Below, one piece after another: positions 11,434 to 23,500 of a stretch of 64,000 bases of DNA; the stretch's first letter is position 1, and every line of letters starts with the position of its first letter. The notes beneath the pieces were generated by a model. It worked only from the letters and a program-made list of their open reading frames with translations, ran no database searches and was not told where the DNA came from. A program made the position numbers and the translations under genes. Origin of the DNA: Chrysaora quinquecirrha (taxonomy: Eukaryota > Cnidaria > Scyphozoa > Semaeostomeae > Pelagiidae); NCBI GenBank assembly GCA_014526335.1, contig JACTAT010000012.1, positions 2,812,563 to 2,876,562 on the forward strand, given 5' to 3'.

Positions 11434-12757
11434 ATGTTTAGTAGCTTAAAGATGGAAAGTAACAAGGCTTTTTTGAAAAATAAATTGTCTCAGTTGTATA
11501 ATTCTCCGACATATCCTGGTTCATTTTCTGGTTTAAATAAATATTATACTTACGCTAAAAAACAACTGCCTACACACACACGTGAGCAGGTTAATGACTG
11601 GGCTAAATCAAATATAACATATGGAGATTCTAGACCCGTTCGTAACAAGTTTGTTCATCCGCCTATTAAAGTAGGTAGACAAGATTATTGTTGGAAGATT
11701 GATTTAATGGATGTTCAAAGTGAATCTATATTTCATCCAGATTATAATCAAGGAACACAATATTTGTTTTGTTGTATTGATCAATTTGATAAACATGCAT
11801 GGGTACATGCTTTAACGAATAAAACCAGACCTTCAAGTGTTATTGCAATTCAAAGCATACTTGATTCAACTCGACGCAGGCCAGATTTGATTAGAGCTGA
11901 CAGAGGTTCTAAGTTTATTAATAAAGCATTTAATGAGTTATTAGCAAAGAATGAAATAAAATTTTTTTATTCAAACGATGATCCTAAATTTGCTATTGTT
12001 GAAAGAAAAACTAGAACACAGAAAATTGTCAAATACATGTCATCTTTAGATAGTAAAAATTATTTATCTGTCTTAGACAATCTGGTACAAAGCTTGAACA
12101 ATTCTAAACATCGTACTATAGGAATGGCTCCAAACAAGGTGAATGTAAATAATTACGAAAAAGTATGTGAAAATTTACAAAAGTACTGGAATAAACAAGA
12201 AGCTAAAATTCCAGATTCACGTAAATCAAAAGATAATGACAAAATATAAAATCGGTGAATATGTACGAATCGCAAAAAGAAGGACAGTTTTTTTGAGAAG
12301 TTTTCATAAACAATGGACAGATGAGATTTTTCGAATTGAAAAAATTAATTTGTCTTATTCACCATTTGCATATACGTTTATTGATTTGGGTGGTGAAAGG
12401 AATCAAGGAAAGTTTTTTGCTGATCAAATACAAAGTGCTGAATTTCCAAACATAGTTAAAATTGTTAAAATTATTAAAGAGAAAGAGAAAAAATTAGATT
12501 GGTCGTTTATTGTAACAAATATTTATCATAAAGCAGTTTGGGTATATACAAAAGATATAAAGAAATCTACAGCTACTTCAAATGATAATTCAGTAATAAA
12601 TACAGATTTTATATTAAAAGTTGATTTTTTATCAGCATTAAAAGAAGAAAACAAAGTAAATGAAGAAATTAGAAGAAAAGATAACGAGCATGAACAACAG
12701 GATATATCTCGTGACAGAGACGATATTGTGAATAGACAAGAAGATGTTGTATTATAA
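11434..12757 (+). pseudogene. INT: Polinton 1 retroviral-type integrase
   Basis: Frame 11434-12249 encodes the N-terminal domain (YPGSFSGLNKYYTYAKKQ, typical of Polinton integrases) and the DDE core. Asp1 is in WKIDLMDV, Asp2 in IRADRGSKFINKAF and Glu in FAIVERKTRTQK. The frame ends shortly after, and an overlapping frame (12167-12757) carries the C-terminal part (YKIGEYVRIAK, KQWTDEIFRIEK). A frameshift near 12.2 kb therefore separates the two. No chromodomain is evident, unlike the integrase of the second Polinton. Function: integration of the element's linear DNA with 6-bp target duplication (family knowledge). Confidence 0.85.
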
Positions 12758-13945
12758 TTTTGAAAATAAACCACAAAATATTGTTGCTATTTCATCAGCT
12801 AGAGCATCTGCGAATGACGAAAATTCACTCTTTCGTGTAAAGTTAAATAACAAACTTACACTTAATCCGTCTAAGAACTGGAAGATATGTTGTATTAAAT
12901 GTATCCTACCACAATGCGAGTATATACAATATCCGCAACAATTATGGTATAAAAGAATAAGTTCGCCATTTCAAACAACAAGCACAGTATTTAAAAATAA
13001 CTTTGATGTTACAGACCATACAAAGCTGCATAATTATAATAATGTATTTGCAACAGGAAATCCTGAAAAATGGATTGGTAATCAATTACCTAAAATTCAT
13101 ATAGATAAAAATAAAGCCTTGACATTGGATAATACAGGTAGTAATTGGGACTTTAACGCCATAAATGAATGGCTTGGAAGAATGCTTAAAATAAAGTTTG
13201 ATTTTACAACTTGGTTAAATGACAACGATATTTGCCCGCAAGAATCTATAATTTTTATAGAACAGCGTGGTTTTACTGAAGAATTTGATTTCAGTTTTAA
13301 AGGAATGGACATCGCGGAAGATATGGGTTTTCCTACAAAACATCAATTTATGACCTGTCGTTTTAGCAGAATGTTAGTCGAATTTTTAGGAATTGATAGT
13401 TGGACAACTGATTATTTTCCTAATGTTGTTAAAAGATATCATGATGAATATGCTTCGATTTATGGAAATAGTCCACATTATTTTTTACAATTCACATACC
13501 TGCATGTTCCAGATACACATTATGCTTATTATGTCTTAAATAGAAATTACGCACTACTTTATATTATGATAAAGGATATCCAGCACCGTCTTATTAAGGC
13601 TTTGAACATGGAATACCTAAAAGTTGTGTGAAACATTTATTAACGAGACATACTGAGGTATATTTGCTGAATTCTAATGTACCAAATTTTAATTTCACCA
13701 GTGGAATTTTAGCTAGATCATTAGCTAACTTATTTATTGAATTTATGGAAAATGATAAAAATAATTTTGTGAATCAAGTCATTGAATTCAAACAATTAGC
13801 ATTATCTTTAATTGATACATTTACTATCCAAACTTTTTGGTTAGAGATTTCACCTAATCGAGCTGACATTAAGGAAACAAGAGAGAATCTAATAATTACT
13901 TCTCATGTCGCTAGAGAATGTGAAGGTGAAGCAGTTGTCTTTTAA
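12744..13945 (+). pseudogene. Polinton 1 capsid-associated (jelly-roll-like) gene A
   Basis: Frame 12744-13631 has an N-terminal segment (FRVKLNNKLTLNPSKNWKIC) that parallels FQLNNKRKWEMSLLQMTLP of the gene next to integrase in the second Polinton. A following frame 13628-13945 carries the C-terminal part (IEFKQLALSLID), parallel to LQFQQISIRLID there. The 4-nt overlap marks a frame change. Position directly after integrase and the 'W-x-hydrophobic' N-terminal pattern resemble Polinton PX-type minor capsid proteins, but I cannot separate this from another small jelly-roll protein. Confidence 0.5.
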
Positions 13946-13961
13946 ACTTTACAGGTGAAAC

Positions 13962-14583
13962 ATGATTGAAAGACGATTAATTAAACAAGTAAATACTGCA
14001 ATTAGTTTAACTAATGCAATAGGTGAACCTATTTTCAAAAATAATTATGATGGTAAATTGCAAGTCGCTATTGTACGTGTTCATTTCTCAGAAGATTGCT
14101 TTCACAAATTATTAGATGTGTCCAATAAATCCAATAAATTTTCCTGTCGAATGGAAAGATTTTATAGATCCAGTTGCAAAAATTCGTCAGTTTAATCTTG
14201 CTTCTATATTGACTAATATACATTTTAATAAATTTGATTATGTAAAAGCTTCATATCCTGATAAAAAAGCTGTAGGGATAAACAGATACTTTGAAGTTAA
14301 AATTCCAAATATTACAATAGCAAGAGAAATAAAATTACAATTAGAACAGTTTGCATCAAAATTAGAAATAAAAATACATGGAAGTAATTATTGTCTACGT
14401 AATTATGTAATCTTAAAAATCACCACAGACGATGGTAGATGGTTAAATGGTCGTTGGAAAGACATTTTAGCTTGGTTACAAGATGGTTTAAGATATAAAC
14501 GGTCAGTTTTAGATTCTATAGCTAATATTCATGATTTTTTGGATACTGCTAGCTTATTAAGCTTAAGAACAAGAAGGATTTGA
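13962..14583 (+). pseudogene. Polinton 1 gene B (family shared with 29778-30092)
   Basis: Frames 13962-14195 and 14116-14583 form one gene with a frame change near 14.15 kb. The C-terminal segment (RYFEVKIPNITIAREIKLQL ... DILAWLQDGLRYKRSVLDSI) clearly matches the minus-strand ORF at 29778-30092 (RRFFVKIDN ... DIILWLKEGLKHKEFFLSKI). This is a conserved Polinton protein of unknown function; the C-terminal motif W-L-x-(D/E)-G-L-(R/K) is invariant between the two copies. It follows gene A with a short gap, as in an ordered cassette. Confidence 0.6.
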
Positions 14584-14584
14584 A

Positions 14585-14757
14585 GTGTATACTTATCAAC
14601 TGACACATTTACAATTTAAAGAATGTAATTTCATTAATCAAACTGTTTGCACTTTGTAATTACGTGATATTAAAAATAATAAGGAATTTAGCCCTAAATT
14701 TTTTATGCTAGAACTTTTATTTACAGACGATCCTTCAACTTATATAGATGAGTAATT
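14585..14757 (+). pseudogene. 5' part of a Polinton 1 gene split by the Penelope insertion
   Basis: Just after gene B a short reading frame (YQLTHLQFKECNF ... LELLFTDDPSTYIDE) appears with one internal stop. A compatible downstream part appears after the retroelement at about 17212-17533. The pair occupies the position of the small gene at 42386-42745 in the second Polinton. The interpretation as one gene split by the retroelement is inference. Confidence 0.35.
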
Positions 14758-14846
14758 TAATATTCAAATCACTTTCATTCTAATATTCAAATCAATTTCA
14801 ATATTTAATTCTAATATTCAAATCAATCTCAAAGATACTGGATGGT

Positions 14847-16943
14847 TTGGAACATTATCTCCTCAAAAAAGCCTTGGATATCAACATCAACAAAGTGGTT
14901 CAAAATACGATCAAAGATCACCAGAAAAAACTGAAGAATCTAACAAAAAACACTGTTGTTCCTTTTAAGTTCAATGAAACCGTCACCAATATCTCTTCGA
15001 CACAGCTCACTACCGACGAGTTAGAAATACTAAAGAATGGCTTAACTCATTCAATTCAACCTCCTCGCCTTAAGAAGTCTGATATTTTTGCCAGTTTTGA
15101 ACTCATACACCGTTCAATGTTCACAAAGATAAAAGACAAAGGATTGGCTGGCCAACTTAAAGCGGATCTATCATACCTTGCTAATTCCTACGTTTCCTCC
15201 TATCGACCATCTCAAAACGAGCTGAAGAAACACCGAATTTTGAAGGCGCTTAAGCAGAAGAAAGATATAGTCATCTTGAAACCAGACAAGGGCAATGGTG
15301 TTGTCATCCTTGACAGAAAGGTATATGAAGAAAGTGTTTTAAATTTAATATCGGACAGTTCTAAATTTGATAAATTAAATAGTGATCCAACTTTAACTCG
15401 TGAGGGCAAATTACAACGCCTTTTAAGAGAGCTAAAAAAAAACGTCATCTAGATAGTGAAACGTTTGATAAAATCTATCCTTCTGGCTCTCAACCTGCTA
15501 GAATATACGGTTTGCCCAACATGCACAAACCACGCTCTCCTGATTCTCCTCCTCCTTTTAGGCCCATTGTTTCATCTATTCGCACTTACAACTATGATTT
15601 AGCTAAATATTTATGTTCTTTGTTAGATCCTCATATTCCTAAGGAACACTGTGCTATTGATACTTTTTCTTTTGTTTCTGATCTCAAAACCCTTTCTACC
15701 TCTAATAAGTTTATGGTCTCTTTCGATGTTGAAAGCCTATTCACTAACATCCCACTTGTAGAATCTGTCGATCTCGCTGTTAAGTACATTTCTGGAGGTA
15801 ATCCTAGTCTTAAGATATCTAAGGCCGATCTTAAAAAGTTATTCATTTTCGCTACAGCACAAACTCATTTTTTATTTAAAAGGGTTTATTATGACCAGAT
15901 CGATGGAGTAGCCATGGGATCGCCATTAGCACCGGTTCTTGCCAATCTTTTCATGGGACGACACCATGAGAAGATTTGGTTGGAATCTTATGTAATGTCT
16001 TATTCTATCCCCGCTACGTGGACGATACATTTTGTTTGTTCCGTAACGAAAATGACGCCTTACTTTTCTTTGATTTTCTTAAAAAACAGCATCCTAATAT
16101 TACATTCACTATGGAGAAGGAGGTTAATAACAAGATTCCTTTTTTAGATGTTCTCATTGATAACAGTAATCCTAACGCATTGCTCACTTCGGTCTATCAT
16201 AAAAGTACTTACACAGGTCTATTGACTAACTTCTTTAGCTTCACCTCGTTTTCTTACAAAACTGGTTTAATCAAGGCTTTAGTTGATAGGACTTACAAAA
16301 TTAACAGCACTTGGCTAGGTTTTGATAAGGATATTAAAAGTCTCGTTACTACTCTTAAGAAAAATCTTTTTCCATCTTATCTCATTGATAGGGTAGTTAA
16401 CAACTACATTGATAAGGTCCATAACTCTTCTCCATCATCACAACTTTCAGCCACCTCACAGAACATCGCTACTAGCTATTTTAAGTTACCTTTCATAGGA
16501 CCATACTCTAATATGACTCAGCGTAAAATAAGAACTTTAATTAATCGTTACTGTAAAGATTTAGATATACGGATTGTTTTACTTCTTTTAAAATTCGTAA
16601 CTTGTTTGGGGTTAAGGATTCCATCCCTGGATCACTTAAGGCACGTGTTGTTTACAAATTTGTTTGCGCAGGATGTAATTCTGCATCGTATGTTGGTGAA
16701 ACCAGCCGACATTTCGCAACACGTGTCCGTGAACATCTATCCCGGGATAGGAATTCTCACATCTTTAAGCACCTGCAAGAGTCCCCATCTTGCCGACCTC
16801 TTTGTAACTCAGATTGTTTTAAAATTTTAGATACTTCTAACACTACTTTTCAGTTAAAAATTAAGGAAGCTCTATATATTAACTGGGAGAAACCCACCCT
16901 CAATAAGCAACTTTTTCATTATAATTTAACTTTATCCCTTTGA
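14847..16943 (+). pseudogene. Penelope-like RT with C-terminal GIY-YIG endonuclease
   Basis: Four successive frames make one protein. 14847-15452: N-terminal helical region with LKPDKGNGVVILDR. 15512-16147: RT with FRPIVSSI, VSFDVESLFTNIP and GVAMGSPLAPVLANLFM. 15976-16830: YVDDTF catalytic motif (~16015) and IPFLDVLID thumb region. 16602-16943: GIY-YIG domain VVYKFVCAGCNSASYVGETS with RHFATRVREH. This order (RT then GIY-YIG) defines canonical Penelope-like elements. Frame changes near 15.45 kb (an A9 run), 15.96-16.0 kb and 16.59 kb inactivate it. The combination makes DNA nicks and primes reverse transcription at them (family knowledge). Confidence 0.9.
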
Positions 16944-17103
16944 GCTTTGTAACTATGTTTTTCTAGTTTTCATTATCTTTCTTTTTTCAGTTTTTTGATT
17001 AATCTTTACCGATCTTGTTACGCTTTTGTCTTTCAACGTGTCGCTTTGTTATTATAATGATGTATTTTTGCCTTTATATTTCACAATTTTGTAGTGTTCA
17101 ACA

Positions 17104-17148
17104 TTGTAACTGAAGATGAATTAATGTAATTCGAAACATGTCTTACAA
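17104..17148 (+). ncRNA. hammerhead-ribozyme-like motif at the Penelope 3' end
   Basis: The sequence folds as a compact type-I hammerhead. Stem I pairs TTGTAA (17104-17109) with TTACAA (17143-17148). The CUGANGA core box is CTGAAGA (17110-17116). Stem II is GAATTA (17118-17123) with TAATTC (17127-17132) around a 3-nt loop. The GAAA box is at 17133-17136, and a GTC cleavage triplet at 17140-17142 sits directly before the 3' strand of stem I. Stem III is minimal, as reported for ribozymes of Penelope-like elements. One extra U (17117) lies between the core box and stem II. Activity is not known. Confidence 0.6.
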
Positions 17149-17211
17149 GTTCAAAATGTCGTCTGTTTTTGAAATGCCTCACTTTATTACCGTTTTTAGG
17201 CTTCAATGTTT

Positions 17212-17533
17212 TAAATGTAACTATAGATGAGCAAAAAGCTGTAATTTGGAAGAGGTATGAGGAATTTTGTTATAACAAAACTGCTGTTGGAAATACAGAT
17301 TCGTTGTATTGCCCTCCTGAGAATTAGAAGATAATAATACATCTATCTTATTGAAAGCTCATTCGGTTTTGTCAAATCAAGTTATTTCTTATGAACCCGA
17401 GACAATATCATATTGTAATTTAAAGGATTTGCCTTGATCTTGCTTTCATATAACATGTTTAAATTCAAAAGGACAAAAAGTAGCTACAAAAGCAGACATT
17501 GATTTATCTTTTTGTTTGTTAGATGAAAAATAA
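17212..17533 (+). pseudogene. 3' part of the Polinton 1 gene split by the Penelope insertion
   Basis: Short open segments (AVIWKRYEEFCYNKTAVGNT, then SCFHITCLNSKGQKVATKAD) separated by stops end at TAA 17533. The final segment parallels SFEIRIINWETLEDISDKF of the 42386-42745 gene in the second Polinton. It is heavily decayed; function unknown, probably a small capsid-associated protein. Confidence 0.35.
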
Positions 17534-17619
17534 AAAAATATAAAAAGTAAATAAATAATTTCAATATCTGTCAGTGTTTATTTAAAAATTAATTACATTA
17601 AGGAAGGAAACGAACAAGA

Positions 17620-18251
17620 TGCTGCTTATTATAAGACTACCAGCGGACAGCTTTTTACAAAGACTCAACATTTCTAACAATACAACACAAGGTCGTGGTT
17701 TAATGACTGGTCTTTTAAAGGGTTTGAAATAAAGTGTTACAAAAGGCTTGAAAAAAGGTGCAACGCAATTAAAAAAGCAAGTTGCTTCAAAAATCTTTTA
17801 AATAAAGGCAAACAAGCTGATTACGAAAGGTAAACAATTAGCTGCGAAAGCTATAAATGATATGAAAAAAGACTTCAATAGTATGCTTAAACTGGCATTA
17901 AGCGAAAGATTACAGCAAGCACTTTAAAAACACCCAATAAAAAATGTCGTGACTTAAGTAATGAACAAATAAAACTTGAAACAACACCAAAAACAATTGA
18001 GAAAGATGTAACAATTGTTGCTCCTAAATCAATTGCTCATTTGCAAGATAAGGTTGGTAAAAAGAAATAAAATTACATTCCTTAACAACTACAATGCCAA
18101 TAAAACAAAACAAGAACTTTTTTCGAAAGTTAAAAGAGCAACAGAGTTGGTTAAAAGTAAGAAAACAACACGTAAACAGAAAAGGAAACTTATTAAAGTT
18201 TTGCGACAATATAAACAAATCTATAATGGGGCATATAATTACTTACATTAA
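17620..18251 (+). pseudogene. pVI/core-like basic protein gene, Polinton 1
   Basis: Decayed frames contain GRG followed by repeated basic amphipathic segments (LMTGLLKGLK, VTKGLKKGATQLKKQV) and a terminal open segment 18015-18251 rich in Lys (ELVKSKKTTRKQKRKLIKVL). The second Polinton has an intact protein with the same design in the same place (GRGVGSIFRKAGSIFKRAVK, 40959-41393). These resemble the adenovirus pVI/pX-like membrane-active or DNA-condensing proteins described for adintoviruses. Homology is by position and composition, not by a long alignment. Confidence 0.4.
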
Positions 18252-18326
18252 CTTTTAAATGTACATTGTAATTTTATATTAATAAATACATTGCATATAT
18301 TCATGTAAAGTAAGATTGGAGTTTAT

Positions 18327-18339
18327 TTCTGGAAGTTTC
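18327..18339. promoter_or_regulatory. short heat-shock element upstream of Polinton 1 MCP
   Basis: TTC (18327), GAA (18332) and TTC (18337) are spaced exactly 5 bp apart, a minimal three-pentamer HSF site. It lies ~120 bp before the capsid frame. Three pentamers can occur by chance, so it gains weight only from the long arrays in the second Polinton. Confidence 0.35.
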
Positions 18340-18458
18340 CAGTAGAAAACATAGTTGTCGTTTTTTGTTTAATTTTATACTTACTACTTAGAATCGCAAT
18401 TACATTTGATGATGAAAGTAATCAATTAATAAGCTGTACAGCTTCTGATGAAATTGCT

Positions 18459-19822
18459 GTGGCAGAATTTCTTGATTTCCAACCAACAGAGTTTATTGAT
18501 ACTGATATAGTAAGTCAAACCTTTACACGACTTGATCCTTTAAACGTTCAGCCTAAACTTAGTCATACAGATATTATATTTCCTGTACCACCACAAAGTA
18601 GAAATTTTTATGAATTATCTGAGAGTTTTGTACGAATGGAAATAAAACTCGTACAAGCTGAAACTGGTGCTGATATACCCGAAGCTAAAAAAGTTTATTC
18701 ATTCCTTACAGCAATGTTGCACATTCTCTCTTTAAAAACGTTGTTTTACATATAGATCAAACACTTCTAGAAACACAAATGGTCATTATCGTGAACAGGC
18801 TTATTTTAGCAATTTGCTTTAAAACAATTCTAATGCTGTGGAAAATATTCTCTTAATTAACAACGGATTCTATGTAGATAACAACATCTCAATTGATGAA
18901 GAAGGTCAACTTATCCCAGCATTTGATGATAACGTGCTTGACGAGTATAAAATAGAATACTGGGATACTGAAGAAACATAAGTGAAAAATTCAAATTTGC
19001 AAGGAGTTAAGCGTAATAGGCTTTTAATACAAGTAATGAGGTTGAATATGCTTTTACACCTAAGTTAAACTTATTCAAAAACGAACAATATCTGGATTCT
19101 ATGGGTTGTATAACATGAGATGAATATTTTAAAGACAAGATCAACGTCAAGCTGTAATGTGTCCTGAGGCTGAAAAGGCTACTTTTGATTGGAGTATAGT
19201 AGATTGTGGTAGAAAACTGTAACACTTACAACTCAGAGATATGAAGAATATCTGCGCAATGCTCAACAAGCAGAACGTCAAACTTCCAATAGAAAGACTG
19301 TATATAAACTCATGATCAACTCATGATCAATCGCATATTACAATACAATTGTTCAGCGGTCACGTACCTGACATATTTATTCTCGCTTTTGTAGGTCAAA
19401 CAGTTTGGGCTGGAAATACACAGAAAAATCCATTTAATTTCTCGCGTTTACCGCAAAAAGATCCTAAATCATTTGAATTAACTTTTAGAACAACCTATGA
19501 TAACAGCTACCTTACAATGCCTTACACTAACTGCACCAATTTACTTCAAGGCTTTTATCGTTGTTTAAAGCTATCAAAAGCTTTATTCACTGCTGACATG
19601 GCAATACAAACACAAGGCTATGCGCTGTATGCATTTAAATTGACTAACACAAGAATAGAACATAACATTAAAGTAGTAGATAATAGAAACTCTGAAGTTA
19701 CGTTGGAATTAAAAGTTCCTACCACATTACAGAAAAAATTTATAGTCTGGGGTGCTTGTTATGCAAGTAATCATATTGATTTGTGCGCAAATAAAAATGT
19801 TATTTTAGATAATGCACCATGA
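18459..19822 (+). pseudogene. MCP: Polinton 1 major capsid protein (double jelly-roll)
   Basis: Frame 18459-18755 encodes the N-terminal part (EFIDTDIVSQTFTRLDPLN, SFVRMEIKLVQAETGADIPE). 19349-19822 encodes the C-terminal part (FELTFRTTYDNSYLTMPYTN, GYALYAFKLTNTRIEHNIKV). Between them (18756-19348) several frames carry fragments of the middle (YKIEYWDTEE). The gene lies between the pVI-like gene and the protease, the Polinton MCP position. At least four disruptions make it non-functional. Assignment rests mainly on synteny with 39516-40930. Confidence 0.6.
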
Positions 19823-19870
19823 AATTACTATAAAACTTTTGTATAAAAATGACTTAAGACAAAATGCTAA

Positions 19871-20552
19871 ATGGATGGAAAAAGCATAAGCGAAATATGT
19901 GGTGAAATAGATCTCGATATTAAAGAAAGCTTTATAGATGTCTTAGCTGCAAATGATGTTGAAAGACTTATGGAAGGTCCTAGTTCTGTTAAAAATTGGT
20001 TAAAATATGTACTGGATGATGCTGAATTTCCTATGTCTTTCGTTCTCAATACTTCAACAGCACAAAATTCAGAAGAAGATGGTCATTGGCAGGCAGTCTA
20101 CTTCAATGTACAAGGCCGTTGCTTTTTTTGATTCATATGGTGATAAACCTTGCAGAACATTTGAAACATTTTTTTATAAAATAATAGACTATGCGACAAG
20201 TAAATTAGCAAAAAATTGAATCAAAAACAGAATCCAACATCTTAATAGAGAAATTCAAGCTTATGATACTGCTGCATGTGGCGAATATTGTATTCATTTT
20301 CTTCATTTCATGAATACAATCAGACAACCGTACCAGGCTGAATATGCTATGTCTCAGACTTTTCCAAAACCTATAACACATGGACCACATAAAACTGTTT
20401 GCGATGCTTATCAGCAGTATTATTTAAATGATGAATTTGTAAGAGAATGGGTTGAAAGAAATTATAAGTATAATAGAATAAAGAATATTATGCAAAGATT
20501 GAAATCATACCTTTTGTATTTTTTTGCTCTCTCATACAACTTTTTATTATAA
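19871..20552 (+). pseudogene. PRO: Polinton 1 adenain-like cysteine protease
   Basis: The catalytic series of the adenovirus-type (Ulp1-like) protease is visible across three frames: His in DGHWQAVYF (~20080), Asp in FFDSYGD (~20128), Cys in AACGEYCIHFLHFM (~20280). Frame changes near 20.1 kb and a stop near 20217 break it. It follows the capsid gene directly, as in all Polintons. The family processes capsid precursors. The second Polinton has an intact homologue at 39109-39522. Confidence 0.75.
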
Positions 20553-20569
20553 TCTCAATCTACAGAAAT

Positions 20570-23500
20570 TTAATACTTACTAAATATTAATGATAAGGGT
20601 CTTTTAATTAAACGTTCAATGGCATTGTGTGAATTGAGGAATTCTATTGGGTAGGCTGCTGCTTCATTTGGGTCATCTGTAACCACCCTGTCTGTGCTCA
20701 GGTATGTGCGGCTATCTGTGTCCAGCTGCTCCAGTACCAGAGAGTTGATCTGATGTGAGAACTCATTCTTTGGAGTAAGACAGCAACGTTCTGACATGGT
20801 TTCTGGGTCAACCATGAGATTTGGTTCACCTGGTTGTCTTGGTGGGTACACAGATTGAAGCATGTCCTCAAGTGATGGTACCACAATGTTTTCAGGAAGA
20901 GTGACCTGATCTTGTTCATCCAGTTGTTCTTCACCATTTCCTATTCTTAGCAACCAGTTTGCGAACTGTCGGTATGTGTTGTCCCGAACAGCTCTCATGT
21001 TGGTTACAAGTTGAAACTGGTGGAAATGTCTCCACAGATGTGATGTTTTCAGACACTCTTGAACAATTTGTTCTCTGCCTGCTCTTAAAACTACAGGAAG
21101 TACCTGTCGAAAGTCACCTCCCAATAGTATGTACTTAACACCAAATGGTGTATTGATTTGTGTTATATCTCGCAAGAGAATGTCAACAACATTTAATGCT
21201 TTTGCAGGGATCATGGATGCCTCATCCCATATGAATACTGTAGTTTGTAAGAGCTTGCGTGCTCTTGCGCTTTGGCGCTTTATATTGCAAGTAGATTGTG
21301 GCAATAAAGGAATAGGTATTTGGAAAGTTGAGTGTGCCGTAGCACCATTGATAAGCAGTGTGCTAGCTATGCCTGAGTAAGCTACACAAATAACTTTGAT
21401 ACCTAATGCCTCCAGATTATGTACTATGGTGTTATACAGGAAAGTCTTACCTGTTCCTGCTGGTCCATCAACAAAGAAGCAGTTTTGTTGCGAATTGGTC
21501 TGTACTGCATCCATGATTGTGTTATAGATGTGGTTTTGCTCATTATTCAGATTTGCATGCATTTCTTGACCAAGTCGCTGCTCTTCTTGTATATCTATTT
21601 GATGAATATCATTTTGTGGTTGCACAAAATTTTCTGGCAGCTGTGGAAGATCTGCAAAGTCTGCATCTCTTATTGATTTGCCGTGAACTCTCAGATTCAT
21701 ATCAATGTCCCACAACAGAAGATGCAAATGCCTGTCTTCGAAAGTTATGGTAGGATCATTGAAATGCTGCTGATCCTGATGAATGTAGTCTTCTGCCATG
21801 GCCTCTTTGAATTCATCAAAAAGTGCTCTGATATCTGATGGTGTTTGGAAGACGATCAGGGTAGCAAATAATTGCCTCATTTGATAACGCATGTTCATAA
21901 GCTGTGCTTCTTGTAAGCAAGCTCTGTGCTCTCTGTCATCTTCAAGCAGTCCCAATGCTCTTGCTGCTTCTTTAAATGTGCTATGTGTTTGGCCATCCAG
22001 GGTTCTAAGGTTTTCAAATGATGCTGCACCTTTACAGTGTAGCAGAAGTAACCTTAGTGCAAACCTTTCTTGCTGTGAAGGCTGAACTTGATAAATTCTA
22101 CCAATTATTGTTGTGGTATGGCGCTGTCTTCGTTTCCATTTTTTTGTACTTTTGTCAAAAGTATAATGTTCTGGAATTTCATGGTAAAGGTACTGACGTG
22201 CCTGCTGATCTTCTTGATTGAGCTGAACCCATGCAGTGAGTGTGGTGTTGTTGTTGACATGAAGAACTCTATCCTCTCGCCCCTCACGGAAATAGATGTT
22301 TTGCTGAAGGGGAAGGTGGATTGCAAGTCGTATGATAGTGTGACTTCCGTCATGTAACTTGAATTGCAAGATTCTGAAAACAGCTTGATGTGGTCCAACA
22401 TACCTTGCATTAAGGTATTGCATGATTTCATCATGATGGACAGTGTTTTCTCTGATTTCGAGATGAGCACAATCATAACCTTTGTTGATGTACTTGAAAA
22501 TGTACTTAACACTTGCAATTGATGTGCATATTTCAACATTGATGTGGCAGTTAAATTTCATCAAAAGTTGTTGATTGTGTGGTACAACCCAGGAATCATT
22601 CACTCTGTGATTACGTAGTTCTGCTGTGTGCTGCCCACGTCTTCTGTAGAGTGGGTAGCCATTGACATTGAAGTTGGTGTCTTGGTTGATAGCTTTTGGA
22701 AAATCTTTCTTGCATTTCCCATTAACCATACAAACACATGTTGGATTGAGTTCCCCGCAAGGACCATGAATCATGTGCTTCTTGACCAGCTGATGTAGTT
22801 GTGGGTTCACTTGGGCATCCAGTATTTCAGCTGATACCAGTCTGTCCACATCTGCTGATGTGCGAGGCTTGTCTTCATCATGAAGAAATAGCAGAATGTG
22901 TGCATGTGGCAAACCACGTTTCTGGAACTCTATTGTATAGACATAAGCCTTGACACGGCCTAGAACATGTCGTTCCAGAAGATCTTTGAGTAGCTCTTTG
23001 AGTTTGAGTTCAAAGACTCGAGTTACTATATCTGGTCTGTCATTTGGCTGTTCATTTGGATGAATGTTTTCCATTACTTCAGGCCACCTAGGATTTGCTG
23101 TCATGGTGAGAAACACATCTGGTTTTCCATACTTTCTCACAATGGTCACTGCATCTTGGTAATTTTGGAACATGTATCGCTCACTACCTTTGAATGATGA
23201 TGGTAGGATGACAACACGGCCAACATTTGCATTGTTTTCTGCTGCCCGTGTCTGAACATGATCCATGAGGCCTTGGTAAGATTCTACTCGCAATTCTGCT
23301 TGGTGTTGTCTGATGTAGGAAAGTTCATTTCCTTCAATCTTTGTGTATGCATCCACTAAGTATTGTTGGAAAAGAAGACCTCCATTGTGAATTGTAGAGA
23401 AACCTTCTCTGGATGCCACTCTGTACGCATAGAACTCCAGTCAGACTTAGTCTTGTTCTTCTATTTCGTGCTGGATTGAGGTTTTGTATCTGGAGATCTG

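Larger units (their letters stand above)
14835..17200 (+). mobile_element. Penelope-like retroelement inserted in Polinton 1
   Basis: An RT of the Penelope type followed by a GIY-YIG endonuclease occupies 14847-16943, and a structured 3' tail with a hammerhead-like motif ends near 17150-17200. Polinton capsid genes lie on both sides, so the element is a later insertion. Exact ends are uncertain; the 5' flank has AT-rich direct repeats of TAATATTCAAATCA (14757-14826). Several frame changes show it is a dead copy. Confidence 0.8.
9900..20560 (+). mobile_element. decayed Polinton/Maverick no. 1
   Basis: Genes on + run in Polinton order: integrase (11434), jelly-roll/penton-like genes (12744-14583), pVI-like basic gene (~17.6-18.25 kb), major capsid (18.46-19.82 kb), adenain-like cysteine protease (19.87-20.5 kb). 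The same order is seen, inverted, in the second Polinton at 39.1-44.8 kb. No polB or ATPase is recognised, and I found no TIR or TSD, so the limits are approximate. Where polB would be expected (right of the protease) there is a Helitron instead. Most genes carry frameshifts or stops. Confidence 0.75.

Noticed and set aside
14757..14826. TAATATTCAAATCA repeats as a Penelope pseudo-LTR
   Set aside because: They are short AT-rich units without the hammerhead motif seen at the 3' end, so I could not support a pLTR.
22105..22539. 144-aa minus ORF inside the Helitron
   Set aside because: Out-of-frame shadow of the long RepHel frame.
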